From positions 868,001 through 932,000 of the forward strand of contig NZ_JAMSHO010000001.1 in NCBI RefSeq assembly GCF_040147005.1: a stretch of DNA of 64,000 bases, in the 5' to 3' direction. The number at the start of each line of letters is the position of its first letter. Position 1 is the first letter of the stretch. The translations under genes were made by a program, and so were the position numbers. The DNA comes from Halomonas sp. H10-9-1 (lineage in GTDB: Bacteria; Pseudomonadota; Gammaproteobacteria; Pseudomonadales; Halomonadaceae). The notes below the pieces were generated by a model. It was not told the origin of the DNA. It worked only from the letters and a program-made list of their open reading frames with translations, and did no database searches. Positions 7,388 to 16,282 of the stretch are shown one piece after another.

Positions 7388-8903
7388 GGCAGCCCACCTC
7401 TGTGGTCGGCACGCTGGGCACCAGATGGTTGTAGCTGGCGATGTCATGCTGAGTCACCTGGGGGAAAACCAGCGTGGCGCTCGGCGTGGCGGCGAAGCGG
7501 GCCTGGAGCTCGGCCAGCGTCGGGCTCTTCCCGCGCGCCAGGGCGCCCAGCCAGTAACTGGCGATTGCTTCGGCCTGGTCCTGCTCGGCGGCCAACGCCA
7601 GAGCGCCAACGATGCGCTTGCAGGCCTCGGCGACCGGCAAGGCGGCGGTCAGCCGGGCGTACAGCTCGCGCCACTCCGCACTCGGCAACAGGTCGTCGCG
7701 GAACGTCAGCCCCGCCAGCGCCCGGGGCTTGCGGACCAGCCAGCCGATCACATGGCGGTAGTCGATGACCCGCAACCGGCCGCTTTCCGGCGTGGCATGC
7801 AGCCGCCTCAGCGTCAGCAACTCCTGCTGCGCGTGGTGCAGCACCAAGCGATCGTCGTAGAGGTGTACACGCAGCAGCTCGCCGATCAACCGGGACGGCA
7901 CCGAGTAGAGCACCTTGCGCACCTGGATAGTGCTGGAGGTGGTGACGCGCACCGTCACCTCGCTGTAGTCGGTACCGGGCCGGCTGGGCAGTGGCTGCAG
8001 CGCGCCACGCTCGACGGTGATCCGGGCCGCGTTGCGGCGGTTGATCGCGGCGGCCACCTCATCGAGGAACGCCTGATAGTCATCGATGCTGGCGAAGTCC
8101 TGGGAGCCACGCAGCGCCAGGCGCTGCTGCAGGCGCCGCTTGAAGTGACCATGCGGCGACTCGATGCTGGCGTTTTCATGGCCGCGCCCTGGGTTATTAC
8201 GGGTGGCCGTCATGCCGTAGTGAGCGCACAGGGCAGCATAACGCTCGGTGAGGTCGGCTTCCGCCTCCCGGCCGAGGTTGCGGAAGGCCGCCGACAAGCT
8301 GTCGGTGCGGTGCTCCGCGGGGACACCGCCAAGCCGCTCCAGCGCACGGGTCAGGCCTTCAGCCAGCGCGGGGTAGCTCTCGCCACCGAGCACCACCCGG
8401 ACATAACACCAGCCGCTGTAGGCCAGGCGGAAGTGGTAGAGCCGGTGATCAAGCAGCTCCCCTGCCACGGTAATGACAATCCCCTTGAGCTCGGTGAAGT
8501 CGGAGAGGCCGCGCAGCCCGGGGCCATGGGTTTGCGGGAACATTACCTCTTTCTCCGGGCCGTGCGCGGCTCGCCAGCCCTTGACCCGGCGCTGCAGGGT
8601 TCGCAGCAGGCTGTCCGGGTACTGGCCGGGGTGCTGCTCCTGCAACCACTCCAGCAGGGTCAGTGCCTGCAAGCCCGGGGCGGCGGCCAGCTGGGGGACG
8701 AGCGTGGTCTCCCACACATCGGCGAAGGGGTCGGGCCGGGTTCGCCAGTGCCGTGATGCCGGCGGCTCGGAGGACTCGGCCCGGCGTTCGAGGCGGCGAG
8801 CGGTTCTGACGGAGAGGCCGGCCTTGGCGGCGGCGACCTCCTGGGTCTGGCCTTGTTGACGTTGCGACATATAGAGCGTGACCTGTTGGCTGGTGACCGC
8901 CAT
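7380..8903 (-). CDS. istA: IS21-family transposase IstA
   Basis: A 507-residue DDE transposase. An N-terminal helix-turn-helix (QEVAAAKAGLSVRTARRL) is followed by an rve core with DFTELKG (first Asp), HRTDSLSAAF (second Asp) and GRGHENASIESPHGHFK (Glu), then the Mu-type C-terminal domain with KVLYSVPSRLIG. It starts just after the right inverted repeat and precedes istB with overlap. It appears intact. Confidence 0.9.
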   Translation of the reverse strand: MAVTSQQVTLYMSQRQQGQTQEVAAAKAGLSVRTARRLERRAESSEPPASRHWRTRPDPFADVWETTLVPQLAAAPGLQALTLLEWLQEQHPGQYPDSLLRTLQRRVKGWRAAHGPEKEVMFPQTHGPGLRGLSDFTELKGIVITVAGELLDHRLYHFRLAYSGWCYVRVVLGGESYPALAEGLTRALERLGGVPAEHRTDSLSAAFRNLGREAEADLTERYAALCAHYGMTATRNNPGRGHENASIESPHGHFKRRLQQRLALRGSQDFASIDDYQAFLDEVAAAINRRNAARITVERGALQPLPSRPGTDYSEVTVRVTTSSTIQVRKVLYSVPSRLIGELLRVHLYDDRLVLHHAQQELLTLRRLHATPESGRLRVIDYRHVIGWLVRKPRALAGLTFRDDLLPSAEWRELYARLTAALPVAEACKRIVGALALAAEQDQAEAIASYWLGALARGKSPTLAELQARFAATPSATLVFPQVTQHDIASYNHLVPSVPTTEVGCHA

Positions 8904-8998
8904 ACCGGCTCCCTGGTGGGTCGGGACAAGCGGTCAAGCTTAGGGCAACCGGTCACAGTAGTTGTCGTCGGCCGGCCAGAGTAATTGTCGCTCTATAC

Positions 8999-9068
8999 TG
9001 ACGGTCACTTCCTTGAATCCCTGCGCCTGGCGGCGCTGGCGATAGCGTTGCTGGTGGCTGGCGGCCAT
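8999..9068 (-). pseudogene. Ribbon-helix-helix gene, 5' part (copy 2)
   Basis: Starting at ATG 9068 the minus strand reads MAASHQQRYRQRRQAQGFKE then VTV, the basic N-terminus that precedes the beta strand of this protein. It joins in frame to VSLDVGSQA at 6545 once the IS21 element is removed. Two palindromic candidate operators lie just upstream. Confidence 0.65.
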
Positions 9069-9077
9069 GGTGTTGCC

Positions 9078-9120
9078 TCACGACGTGATGGGTTGACCTG
9101 AGTTTCGCGTCACGACGTGA
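9078..9120 (-). promoter_or_regulatory. Paired palindromic operators before the RHH gene
   Basis: TCACGACGTGA occurs at 9078-9088 and again at 9110-9120. Each is an inverted repeat TCACG/CGTGA around one central base. The centres are 32 bp apart, about three helical turns, and the nearer copy is 10 bp from the start codon. This is the arrangement expected for autoregulation by a small dimeric repressor; binding is inferred. Confidence 0.5.
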
Positions 9121-9129
9121 GACTGCCCG

Positions 9130-9147
9130 TCGCTCATTATTGAGCGA
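9130..9147. repeat. Perfect 7-bp inverted repeat
   Basis: TCGCTCA-TTAT-TGAGCGA. There is no T-tract, so it is not an obvious terminator. It could be another operator or an element end. Confidence 0.4.
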
Positions 9148-9267
9148 TGCCTGGGGTGATAAGCCTCGGCAGCTACTCGCCAACCACCGCCCGTCGACCC
9201 GGGAGGGGATACCTGATGACGTGGCCACTATCCCCTGATATACCGCCAGCGTCTCGTCCTCAGGCGG

Positions 9268-9415
9268 TCAACACCGGTGGCGCCACATTGCTCCCAGCAG
9301 GGTGCCGACATGGTTGCTGGCCTCGAGCAGCTTGGCCTCCGACAGGTGGGCATAGCGCTCGGTGGTGGTGACCTGGCGGTGGCCCAGCAACTTCTGCACC
9401 TCATAGCGGTAATCA
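9268..9415 (-). pseudogene. Tyrosine recombinase C-terminal fragment
   Basis: The frame reads EVQKLLGHRQVTTTERYAHLSEAKLLEASNHVG, the end of a phage-integrase-type catalytic domain. LGH contains the box II His and ERYAHL contains the nucleophilic Tyr. The rest of the domain is missing and is replaced upstream by an IS3 fragment. It is a relic of an integrated element. Confidence 0.75.
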
Positions 9416-9504
9416 ACCGCTGGATCCTGTACTACTACGAAGAACGGCCACATCAGTCGTTGGGCTATGTGGCACCCCGAGCATACCTTTCATTAGCGGC
9501 GTAG
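9412..9504 (+). pseudogene. IS3-family OrfB C-terminal fragment
   Basis: INRWILYYYEERPHQSLGYV followed by APRAYL is the conserved end of an IS3-type OrfB (Y-x-x-x-RPHQSLGY). GTGTTCAGAAACTAGGGGGC after the stop looks like the terminal repeat. Everything upstream of this piece is lost. Confidence 0.7.
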
Positions 9505-9696
9505 GGTGTTCAGAAACTAGGGGGCACTACCCATGCCGCTCAACGTCCCCTGGATCGGGGAGCGCCACGGTAGCCTTGCCACCTGCTGTTGCATCTGCCC
9601 ATGCATCTGAATCAGACTTCGACATGGCTGACGCTCCCTCGTGTCTCGGCTTGGCGAAAGGGGCAATCAGCTCCTCCCTGCAAGGATGTTCATTTC

Positions 9697-10251
9697 ATGC
9701 TTCCGGCGTTGGCACTGGCCCGTCCCCACCAGTATCTGAAAAACGGCTTCGTGCTTCTGGGGCCGCTGTTCGCCCACCAATGGGATCTCGTCACGCTCAG
9801 CCAGGCGCTGCTGGCCTTCTTGGCTTTCTGCTGCATGGCCAGTGCGGTCTATGTGCTCAACGACATCATGGACATCGAGGCGGACCGGGCGCACCCCGTG
9901 AAGTGTCGTCGCCCGTTGCCCAGCGGGGCCATCTCGCTGGGCACCGCCAAGCGTCTGCTGGCCGGCCTGGTGGTGGGATCGGTGGCTCTATCGCTGCTGG
10001 TCAGTGGCTGGGTCACGCTGTTCGTGGCGAGCTACTTCGTCATCAATATCTTCTACTCCTGGCACCTCAAGCACGTGGTGATCCTGGACGTGTTCCTGAT
10101 CTCCTCCGGCTTCATGCTGCGCATCCTGGCCGGCACAGTGGGCCTGGGCATCGCACCGTCCGCCTGGCTACTGCTGTGTGGCCTGATGGTCACGCTGTTC
10201 CTGGGCTTCGCCAAGCGCCGCGCCGAGCTGCTGATGCTGGAGGCCACCTAA
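9697..10251 (+). pseudogene. UbiA-type decaprenyl-phosphate phosphoribosyltransferase, 5' part
   Basis: The N-terminal 185 residues are of a UbiA-superfamily membrane transferase. RPHQYLKN, then NDIMDIEADRAHPVKCRRPLPSG (the NDxxDxxxD metal motif, with the KCRRPL block characteristic of the DppR/Rv3806c group) and several membrane segments are visible. This group adds phosphoribose to decaprenyl phosphate, the first committed step towards decaprenyl-phosphoryl-arabinose. The frame stops at 10251 where an IS3 element is inserted; the remainder resumes at 11584. The start ATG follows AAGGA with an 11-base gap. Confidence 0.8.
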
Positions 10252-10287
10252 AGTGGACCCCATCGTCAAGACAGAAAACGAACGGGT

Positions 10288-11226
10288 TTAAGTTATCGTC
10301 TCAGCCATGGTTGCAGCTGCACAGCGCTGCCCTGTGTTTTGGTTCTGTGCGGCATCCTTCTGACGACCGAAGTGGTCAGGAATGGAAGCGCCGCCCCCGA
10401 GGCCCGACTGATAAACGTCGTCCGGGGTCTGGTTCTCCAGCGACTGGTGAGGGCGCTGGACGTTGTAGAACGCGAAGTAGTCGGATAGACCGAGGGTCAG
10501 CTCGCCGAGGCTCGCATAGCCCTTCAGGTACACGTCTTCATACTTGACCGTCCGCCATAGCCGCTCGACGAAGATGTTGTCGAACGCCCGGCCACGGCCG
10601 TCCATGCTGATGGTGACGCCCGCGTCCTTGAGCACTCCCGTGAAGGCCTGGCTCGTGAATTGAGAGCCCTGGTCGCTGTTGAAGATCTCCGGCGCGCCAT
10701 GCAGCCGCAGAGCGCTTTCCAGAGCATCGACGCAGAAGCCGGCGTCCATGGTATTGCTCAGCCGCCAGCTCAACACCTTGCGGCTGTACCAGTCGATGAT
10801 CGCCACCAGATACACGAAGCCATGTGCCAGCCGAATGTATGTGACATCGGTGCTCCACACCTGATTCGGGCGTGTGACCGATACGCCGCGTAGCAGGTAC
10901 GGATAGACCTTGTGGTCTGGGTGCGATTGGCTGGTCATAGGGCCTGGCGCCATGCCTGCCAGCCCCATGTGGCGCATTAGACGCTGAACACGCTTGCGGT
11001 TGACCCGAAAGCCACGCCGCCCCAGCTCCACCACCATCCGACGGCTGCCATAGAACGGCCAGCGCGTGTAGATCTCATCGAGCGCGTGGCATAGCTCGAT
11101 ATTCAGATCCGCTGGCACCTTCGGCTGTCGCTGAGCATAAACCGTTGATCTGGCGACGTCTGCCAACGCGCACTGTCGAGCCAGGGGCACCTGGTCGGTC
11201 GCATCGATCCAGCTGCGGCGGATCAT
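10288..11226 (-). CDS. IS3-family transposase OrfB
   Basis: A 312-residue rve integrase: YGSRRMVVELGRRGF (HTH_21), VWSTDVTYIRL (Asp), FNSDQGSQFTS (Asp), FDNIFVERLWRTVK (Glu) and RPHQSLENQTPDDVY. The start ATG overlaps the orfA stop as ATGA, so this element uses translational coupling and not the usual programmed frameshift. Confidence 0.9.
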   Translation of the reverse strand: MIRRSWIDATDQVPLARQCALADVARSTVYAQRQPKVPADLNIELCHALDEIYTRWPFYGSRRMVVELGRRGFRVNRKRVQRLMRHMGLAGMAPGPMTSQSHPDHKVYPYLLRGVSVTRPNQVWSTDVTYIRLAHGFVYLVAIIDWYSRKVLSWRLSNTMDAGFCVDALESALRLHGAPEIFNSDQGSQFTSQAFTGVLKDAGVTISMDGRGRAFDNIFVERLWRTVKYEDVYLKGYASLGELTLGLSDYFAFYNVQRPHQSLENQTPDDVYQSGLGGGASIPDHFGRQKDAAQNQNTGQRCAAATMAETIT

Positions 11227-11519
11227 GGCAGGTTGATCCCGGACTTTTTTTTCAGCCAGTCGAGCTCCATCTTCAGGCGGCCGATCTCCCCGTAGAGCTT
11301 CTCGTCGGTCTGATATTCAGGCTTGGGCTTGGGACCCCGCTTCTTGTCGAACAAGGTGGCCGAGTCAGCCAGCAGCGCCTTCTTCCACTGGCCGACCTGG
11401 ACAGGGTGGACCCCGAATTCCTGCGCGATTTCGTTGGCCGTCTTCAAGCCACGGACCGCCTCCAAGGCGACCTTGGCCTTCAGCTCCGGCGAGTGGGTGT
11501 TACGTTTCTGCTTCGACAT
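11223..11519 (-). CDS. IS3-family transposase OrfA
   Basis: A 98-residue HTH_Tnp_1 protein starting MSKQKRNTHSPELKAKVALE, with the helix-turn-helix NEIAQEFGVHPVQVGQWK and a C-terminal leucine-zipper-like stretch (EKLYGEIGRLKMELDWLKKK). It binds the element ends and pairs with OrfB. A start 10 codons earlier is possible. Confidence 0.85.
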   Translation of the reverse strand: MSKQKRNTHSPELKAKVALEAVRGLKTANEIAQEFGVHPVQVGQWKKALLADSATLFDKKRGPKPKPEYQTDEKLYGEIGRLKMELDWLKKKSGINLP

Positions 11520-11583
11520 CTCTGGTCCCTTCGAAATCGGCCTCGGCATATCTTAAACCAGTGTCTTGTTTTCAGGGTCCACT

Positions 11584-11910
11584 ATAACCGTCGGGGCCAA
11601 CAACGGCCTCACGCGGCGCGTGCTGGACGACTACAGCCCCGAGATGCTGGAGCAGTTCATCGCGGTGACCGCCGCCTGCACGATCATCTCTTATGGCCTT
11701 TACACGGTCTCCCCGAAAACCGTGGCCATCCACGGCAGTGACGACCTGATCGTGACGCTGCCCTTCGTGGTCTACGGCATCTTCCGCTACCTGTTCCTGC
11801 TGCACCGGCGCGCCAAAGGCAATGACACCGCCAAGGACCTGGTGCAGGACCGCCACCTGCTGGTGACGGTGGCCGCCTGGGTGGGCACCACCCTGTGGGT
11901 GCTCACATGA
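11584..11910 (+). pseudogene. UbiA-type decaprenyl-phosphate phosphoribosyltransferase, 3' part
   Basis: This continues the protein split at 10251: VGANNGLTRRVLDDYSPEML, then membrane segments (FIAVTAACTIISYGLY; PFVVYGIFRYLFLL) and the C-terminus. The stop overlaps the next start as ATGA. It has no start of its own with a ribosome site, so the enzyme is probably inactive in this strain. Confidence 0.8.
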
Positions 11911-12878
11911 CCTCGGCGGTGAACCACCTGGAGGGGTGGCGTCTGCGCGCGCTGATCCTCTCCATCGTGGTGGCGACTGCCGGCTACCTGGCGTTTTCCC
12001 TGTGGGGTGGCTGGGAGGAGGTGGTCGCCGCCTTCGTCCAGATCGGCCTGCTGGGCACGCTGATCGCCCTGAGCCTGTCCCTGGTGAACTATGGCCTGCG
12101 CTTCGGGCGCTGGCAGCTCTACCTGTCGCAGCTGGGCCATCGCGTGCCCTGGTCACCGAGCCTGCGCATCTACTTGAGTGGCTTTGCCCTGACCACCACC
12201 CCCGGCAAGGCGGGCGAGGCCTTCCGCGGCGTGCTCCTCAAGCAGCGTGGCGTACCGTTCCCGGCGACCTTCGCCGCCTTCATCAGCGAGCGGCTCTCCG
12301 ATCTCGTCGCCATCGTGCTGCTCACCCTGGTGGGGCTGGCCCAGTACCCCCAGGCGCGGGGTATTGTGCTCGCCGGGGTGCTGGGCATCGGGGTGGTGCT
12401 GGCCTGCCTGTCGAGCCAGACGCTGCTAGACCGGCTGCACCGCTGGGCCTCGGCCCGCCAGGGCAAGCTGATGGCCCTGGTCGCCCATGCCAGCGAGATG
12501 CTGGGCGGCGCGCGGCGCTGTCACCGTCCGGGCCTGCTGGGCGTGGCCACCGTGATCAGCGTGGTCGCCTGGGGCGCCGAGGCACTGGCCTTCTACTGGA
12601 TGCTGGGCTGGCTGGGCGCCGACATCTCGTTGTCATTCGCCATCTTCGTCTACGCGCTGTCGATGCTGGCCGGCGCGCTGAGCTTCCTGCCGGGCGGCCT
12701 GGGCGGCGCCGAGGCGGTGATGGTCTCGCTGCTGGTCCTCAAGGGCATGACGATGCCCGCCGCCATCGCGGCGACGGTGTTCATTCGCCTGGCCACGCTG
12801 TGGTTTGCCGTGGTGATTGGCCTGGTGGCCCTGATCCGTAGCCGTCACGGGGAAGTCCCGGCGGAGGAGGCTGCATGA
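11907..12878 (+). CDS. Flippase-like membrane protein (LPG synthase TM / UPF0104 family)
   Basis: A 323-residue integral membrane protein with about eight hydrophobic segments. The family hallmarks are LRIYLSGFALTTTPGKAGEAFRG near residue 90 and the late glycine-rich segment SFLPGGLGGAEAVMV near residue 260. Members of the lysylphosphatidylglycerol_TM family are transporters or flippase-like partners. Between the DPA genes a role in moving the polyprenyl-linked sugar across the inner membrane is plausible but inferred. It starts at the ATGA overlap with the upstream stop and ends by overlapping the next start. Confidence 0.75.
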   Translation: MTSAVNHLEGWRLRALILSIVVATAGYLAFSLWGGWEEVVAAFVQIGLLGTLIALSLSLVNYGLRFGRWQLYLSQLGHRVPWSPSLRIYLSGFALTTTPGKAGEAFRGVLLKQRGVPFPATFAAFISERLSDLVAIVLLTLVGLAQYPQARGIVLAGVLGIGVVLACLSSQTLLDRLHRWASARQGKLMALVAHASEMLGGARRCHRPGLLGVATVISVVAWGAEALAFYWMLGWLGADISLSFAIFVYALSMLAGALSFLPGGLGGAEAVMVSLLVLKGMTMPAAIAATVFIRLATLWFAVVIGLVALIRSRHGEVPAEEAA

Positions 12879-14176
12879 GCGCCCCGCGTTCCTGGAACCG
12901 CCTGCCACGTGTGGCCCCCGACGCGGTACATGCGCTGACCCAGCGCACGGCGGGCGTGCCGGGCCACCTGCCCAGGCCGCTGCTGGCCCACGGCAACGGG
13001 CGCAGCTACGGCGATGTCTGCCTGACCGAACAGGGCACCCTGCTGCTGACTCGCGGGCTCGACCGCTTCATCGAGTTCGACCCGCAGCGCGGCGTCGTGC
13101 GCTGTGAGGCGGGCGTGACCCTGGCCGAGGTTCTCGCCCTGGTGGTGCCGCGAGGCTGGTTCCTGCCCAGCACGCCGGGCACGCGCCTGGCCACCGTGGG
13201 CGGCGCCGTCGCCAACGACGTGCATGGCAAGAACCACCATGCCGTGGGCAGCTTCGGCCACCATGTGCGTGCCCTGGAACTGTGGCGCAGCGATGGCAGC
13301 GTCATCGAGTGCCGACCGGAGGATGACAATGGCTGGTTCTCGGCCACCGTCGGCGGGCTGGGCCTGACCGGGCTGATTCGCTGGGTCGAGCTTCAGCTGA
13401 TGCCCATCCAGAATCCCTGGATGTGGGTCGAGTCGCAGCGCTTCGCCAACCTGGAGGAGTTCTGGACGCTCAATCGCCGCGCCGAGGCCCGTTGGCCCTA
13501 CACCGTGGCCTGGATCGACTGTCTGGCCAAGGGCAAGGCCCAGGGCCGGGGCATCCTGCTGGCCGGCCAGCATGCGGCGGCACAGGCCGACCTGCCGACC
13601 TTCAAGGAGGGCGGCAAGCGGATTCCCGTCGATCCACCGTTCTCGCTGGTCAATGGCCTGAGCCTGCGCGCCTTCAATACCCTCTACTACCGACAGCCGG
13701 TGCGGCCCCAGGGGGCGCTGACTCACTATGTGCCGTACTTCTACCCGCTGGATGCCATTCAGGACTGGAACCGCATCTACGGGCGGCGGGGCTTCTACCA
13801 GTATCAGTGCGTGATCCCGCCCCGCGAGGCCGAGGCCGCCACGGCGGCGCTGCTCGACACCATCGCCAGGCGCGGCGAGGGCTCGTTTCTCGCCGTGCTC
13901 AAGACCTTCGGGCGCAAGCCGTCGTTGGGCATGCTGTCGTTCCCGCGCCCCGGTACCACCCTGGCCCTGGACTTCCCCAACCGGGGTGACAAGACCCGGC
14001 GCCTGTTCGAGGCGCTGGATGCCATCGTGCGTGAAGCCGGTGGCACCCTCTACCCCGGCAAGGACGCCCGCATGCCGGCGAACCTCTTCCAGTCCGGCTT
14101 CCCCCAGTGGGAAGCCTTCAGCGAGTACGTCGACCCCGGCTTCTCTTCCCGATTCTGGCAGCGTGTGACCTCATGA
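12875..14176 (+). CDS. dprE1: DprE1-like FAD-dependent decaprenylphosphoryl-ribose oxidase
   Basis: A 433-residue FAD-linked oxidase. The FAD-binding part has GNGRSYGDVCL near residue 45, PGTRLATVGGAVANDVHGKNHH near residue 105 and GGLGLTGLI. The C-terminal ALO-like domain ends with YPGKDARM near residue 390. This pattern matches DprE1, which oxidises the 2'-hydroxyl of decaprenyl-phosphoryl-ribose. It overlaps both neighbours by four bases (ATGA), so it is part of a tightly coupled operon with the reductase downstream. Confidence 0.8.
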   Translation: MSAPRSWNRLPRVAPDAVHALTQRTAGVPGHLPRPLLAHGNGRSYGDVCLTEQGTLLLTRGLDRFIEFDPQRGVVRCEAGVTLAEVLALVVPRGWFLPSTPGTRLATVGGAVANDVHGKNHHAVGSFGHHVRALELWRSDGSVIECRPEDDNGWFSATVGGLGLTGLIRWVELQLMPIQNPWMWVESQRFANLEEFWTLNRRAEARWPYTVAWIDCLAKGKAQGRGILLAGQHAAAQADLPTFKEGGKRIPVDPPFSLVNGLSLRAFNTLYYRQPVRPQGALTHYVPYFYPLDAIQDWNRIYGRRGFYQYQCVIPPREAEAATAALLDTIARRGEGSFLAVLKTFGRKPSLGMLSFPRPGTTLALDFPNRGDKTRRLFEALDAIVREAGGTLYPGKDARMPANLFQSGFPQWEAFSEYVDPGFSSRFWQRVTS

Positions 14177-14928
14177 ACTCCCTAAAGCGTGTGATCCTCT
14201 TCGGGGCGACCTCCGCCATTGCCGAGCAGACCGCCCGGCAACTGGTCGCCCAGGGCGCCTCCCTCTACTGCGTGGGGCGCAATCGCGACAAGCTGATGGC
14301 CCTGATCGACGACCTCAAGGTACGGGCCAGCAGCCAACAGCGCATCGATGGCTGCGTGGCCGACCTGACCGACAGCGCCCAGCATGCCCACCTCATCGAT
14401 GCCGCCGAGCACCTGCTGGGCGGCATCGATGGCGTGCTGATCGCCCACGGCACCCTGCCGGACCAGCAGGCCTGCCAGGCGGATACCACCCTGACCCGCC
14501 AGGAAATCGAGACCAACGCCCTGAGCGTGATTAACCTGCTCACCCTGCTCGCCAACCGCCTTGAGCAGCAGCAGCGCGGCGTGATCGCCGTGATCAGCTC
14601 GGTGGCCGGTGACCGGGGGCGGCAGAGCAACTACGTCTACGGCGCCGCCAAGGGCATGCTCTCCATCTTCCTGCAAGGCTTGCGCAACCGGCTGGCCAAG
14701 GCCAACGTCGATGTGGTGACTATCAAGCCCGGTTTCGTGGATACCCCCATGACCGCCGCGTTCGACAAGGGCGGACCGCTATGGGCCAAGCCCGAGCAGA
14801 TCGCCAAGGGCATCATCACGGCCATGCAGAAGGGCAAGGGCGAGGTATACCTGCCGTGGTTCTGGTGGGGGATCATGCTGATCATCAAGCATATCCCCGA
14901 GGCCATCTTCAAACGGATGTCGCTATGA
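14173..14928 (+). CDS. dprE2: DprE2-like short-chain reductase
   Basis: A 251-residue SDR protein. The NAD(P)-binding start is FGATSAIAEQTAR, and the catalytic Tyr and Lys lie in YVYGAAKG preceded by ISSVAG. PGFVDTPMT follows as in the DprE2 group, and a C-terminal hydrophobic helix (WWGIMLIIKHIP) suggests membrane association. It would reduce the keto intermediate made by the DprE1-like enzyme, giving decaprenyl-phosphoryl-arabinose. The start ATG overlaps the previous stop, and its own stop overlaps the next gene. Confidence 0.8.
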   Translation: MNSLKRVILFGATSAIAEQTARQLVAQGASLYCVGRNRDKLMALIDDLKVRASSQQRIDGCVADLTDSAQHAHLIDAAEHLLGGIDGVLIAHGTLPDQQACQADTTLTRQEIETNALSVINLLTLLANRLEQQQRGVIAVISSVAGDRGRQSNYVYGAAKGMLSIFLQGLRNRLAKANVDVVTIKPGFVDTPMTAAFDKGGPLWAKPEQIAKGIITAMQKGKGEVYLPWFWWGIMLIIKHIPEAIFKRMSL

Positions 14929-15563
14929 GCCACAACGACACTCCCAACGCCCGCCCCGTGGCGTTTTTCGACTTCGACGGCACCCTGACGACCGGCGATA
15001 CGCTGATGCCGTTTCTCAAGTTCGTCGTCGGCACGCCGACCTACTACGCCAAGCTCGCCCTGGTCAGCCCGGTGCTGGCGGCCTACTTCGCCAAGCTGCT
15101 GCGTAACGACATCGCCAAACAGATCGTGCTCAAGCAGTACCTGGCCGGTTATCACATCGATGATCTCTTCGAGCGGGGCCAGCGCTTCAGCGACGAGGTG
15201 ATCCCCGCCATGCTGCGCCCAGAGGGCATGGAGCGACTCAGATGGCACCAGCAACAAGGGCATGCCTGCGTGTTGATCAGTGCCTCACTCGATCTCTATC
15301 TTTCGCCGTGGGCCCGCCGATACGGTTTCGATGCGCTGTTTTCCAGCCAGCTTGCGACACGGCGTGATGGGCGAGCCAGTGGCGCCCTGCAGGGAGCCAA
15401 CTGCCATGGCGCTACCAAAAGGGTAAAACTCATGCAGTATCTGGCCGGCAGGAATGCCCAGTGCACCTTCGGCTATGGCGATAGTACAGGCGATGACGCC
15501 ATGCTGGGCGCCACGGACAACGGGTATCGGTGGAATGGCAAGCGCTTTGCTGCTGTTTCTTAA
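14925..15563 (+). CDS. HAD-IB family phosphatase
   Basis: A 212-residue HAD-superfamily subfamily IB hydrolase. Motif I is FFDFDGTLT near residue 15, motif II is ISAS near 115, and motifs III/IV are the Lys in TKRVK and GYGDSTGDDAM near 185. In the DPA pathway a phosphatase must remove the 5-phosphate from decaprenyl-phosphoryl-5-phosphoribose. Mycobacteria use a PAP2-type protein, so this HAD enzyme may be the substitute, an inference from position. It starts at an ATGA overlap. Confidence 0.8.
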   Translation: MSHNDTPNARPVAFFDFDGTLTTGDTLMPFLKFVVGTPTYYAKLALVSPVLAAYFAKLLRNDIAKQIVLKQYLAGYHIDDLFERGQRFSDEVIPAMLRPEGMERLRWHQQQGHACVLISASLDLYLSPWARRYGFDALFSSQLATRRDGRASGALQGANCHGATKRVKLMQYLAGRNAQCTFGYGDSTGDDAMLGATDNGYRWNGKRFAAVS

Positions 15564-15647
15564 AGCAAACAGTAGCAAACCGCATCGGTAGGGTTGTTGT
15601 TCCATCGTGTTCGAGGTACCGGTTAGCGTTGGAGGGGGAAGAGGGCT

Positions 15648-16282
15648 TTGGTTTATCACACGTTCGAGCGTCTGCCGGGGCAAGGGCTGCCGGCAAGAGT
15701 CGTTCATAGCCTGGCAGCGCTCGCCGTGATGCTGCTGTCCGGCGGGGTGGCCATCTATGCCTTGCATGGCGCCGCCATACTGGCCGGGCTGGGACATGGC
15801 CCATTAGATGCAGGTCACTGGCCGTCCTGGTGGGTTGTCGTAACACTCTGCGCGCTGTGGGTGATCGCCCTGCAAGCCTACTGTTTTGATGGCCGCGTTT
15901 GGGCACCGTTTGTCGCCTTAGGCATAGGCATCCTGACGGTGCTGATCAATACCCTGGGCGGTGGTGTGTCCTTGGTCTCCTATGGGGACGCGGGGTATCT
16001 GCCCATGGTGATAGCGGAGGGGGAGAGGTTTTCACGCTGGCTATTGGGTACCGCTGTGCTGTCGGATGCCTATCCCGCCGCCCATGCGCTGCTGGGCGTC
16101 AGCGCAGCGCAATGGGTCGAAGTGCTCGGTGGCCTGGTAATGGCCGCTTTCACGGTCGCAATCATGGTCACCAGTCGTGGGCGGCTGGCCTACCTGTTTC
16201 CCTTGATGACACCGATGTGGATGGTATTTTCATCAGGGTACGACGAGTATTATCCCTTTATTGCGGGTGTGTATGTCTATTT
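15648..16282 (+). pseudogene. Multi-pass membrane protein, 5' part (IS-split)
   Basis: The frame starts with TTG after a strong GGAGGGGG site. It encodes about 212 residues with at least five hydrophobic segments, then FSSGYDEYYPFIAGVYVY before the IS1380-like element. Excising the element and one 5-bp target copy (TATTT versus TATGT) restores VYVYLSALYLDLNLGEVN in frame with 17969-18491. I do not recognise the family. By position after the DPA genes it could be a GT-C-type arabinosyltransferase or a transporter, but no catalytic motif was identified. Confidence 0.65.

Larger units (their letters stand above)
6546..8998 (-). mobile_element. IS21-family element (type a, copy 1)
   Basis: A 2.45-kb element with istA and istB. 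The ends pair as imperfect inverted repeats (GTATGCGACGTCAACTAC on the left, CTCTATAC closing the right), each with a second internal repeat containing TTGTCG and GGCCGG. TGAC flanks both sides as a target duplication. It splits a ribbon-helix-helix gene. It is nearly identical to the copy at 30061-32515. Confidence 0.85.
10252..11583 (-). mobile_element. IS3-family element inside the UbiA-type gene
   Basis: The ends are AGTGGACCCCATCGTC on the left and GGGTCCACT on the right, an inverted repeat. Two overlapping ORFs (orfA, orfB) run on the minus strand. The target duplication could not be assigned with confidence because the flanks are T/A rich. The element sits between two halves of one UbiA-type frame. 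Confidence 0.85.

Noticed and set aside
7104..8756. Long plus-strand ORF of 550 codons
   Set aside because: It is antisense to istA, has Gln/Gly/Arg-rich composition without domains, and recurs as a shadow opposite the second istA.
11936..12841. Alternative 301-codon frame in the flippase-like gene
   Set aside because: It lacks membrane segments and domain motifs, while the overlapping frame has the family motifs and coupled start and stop.
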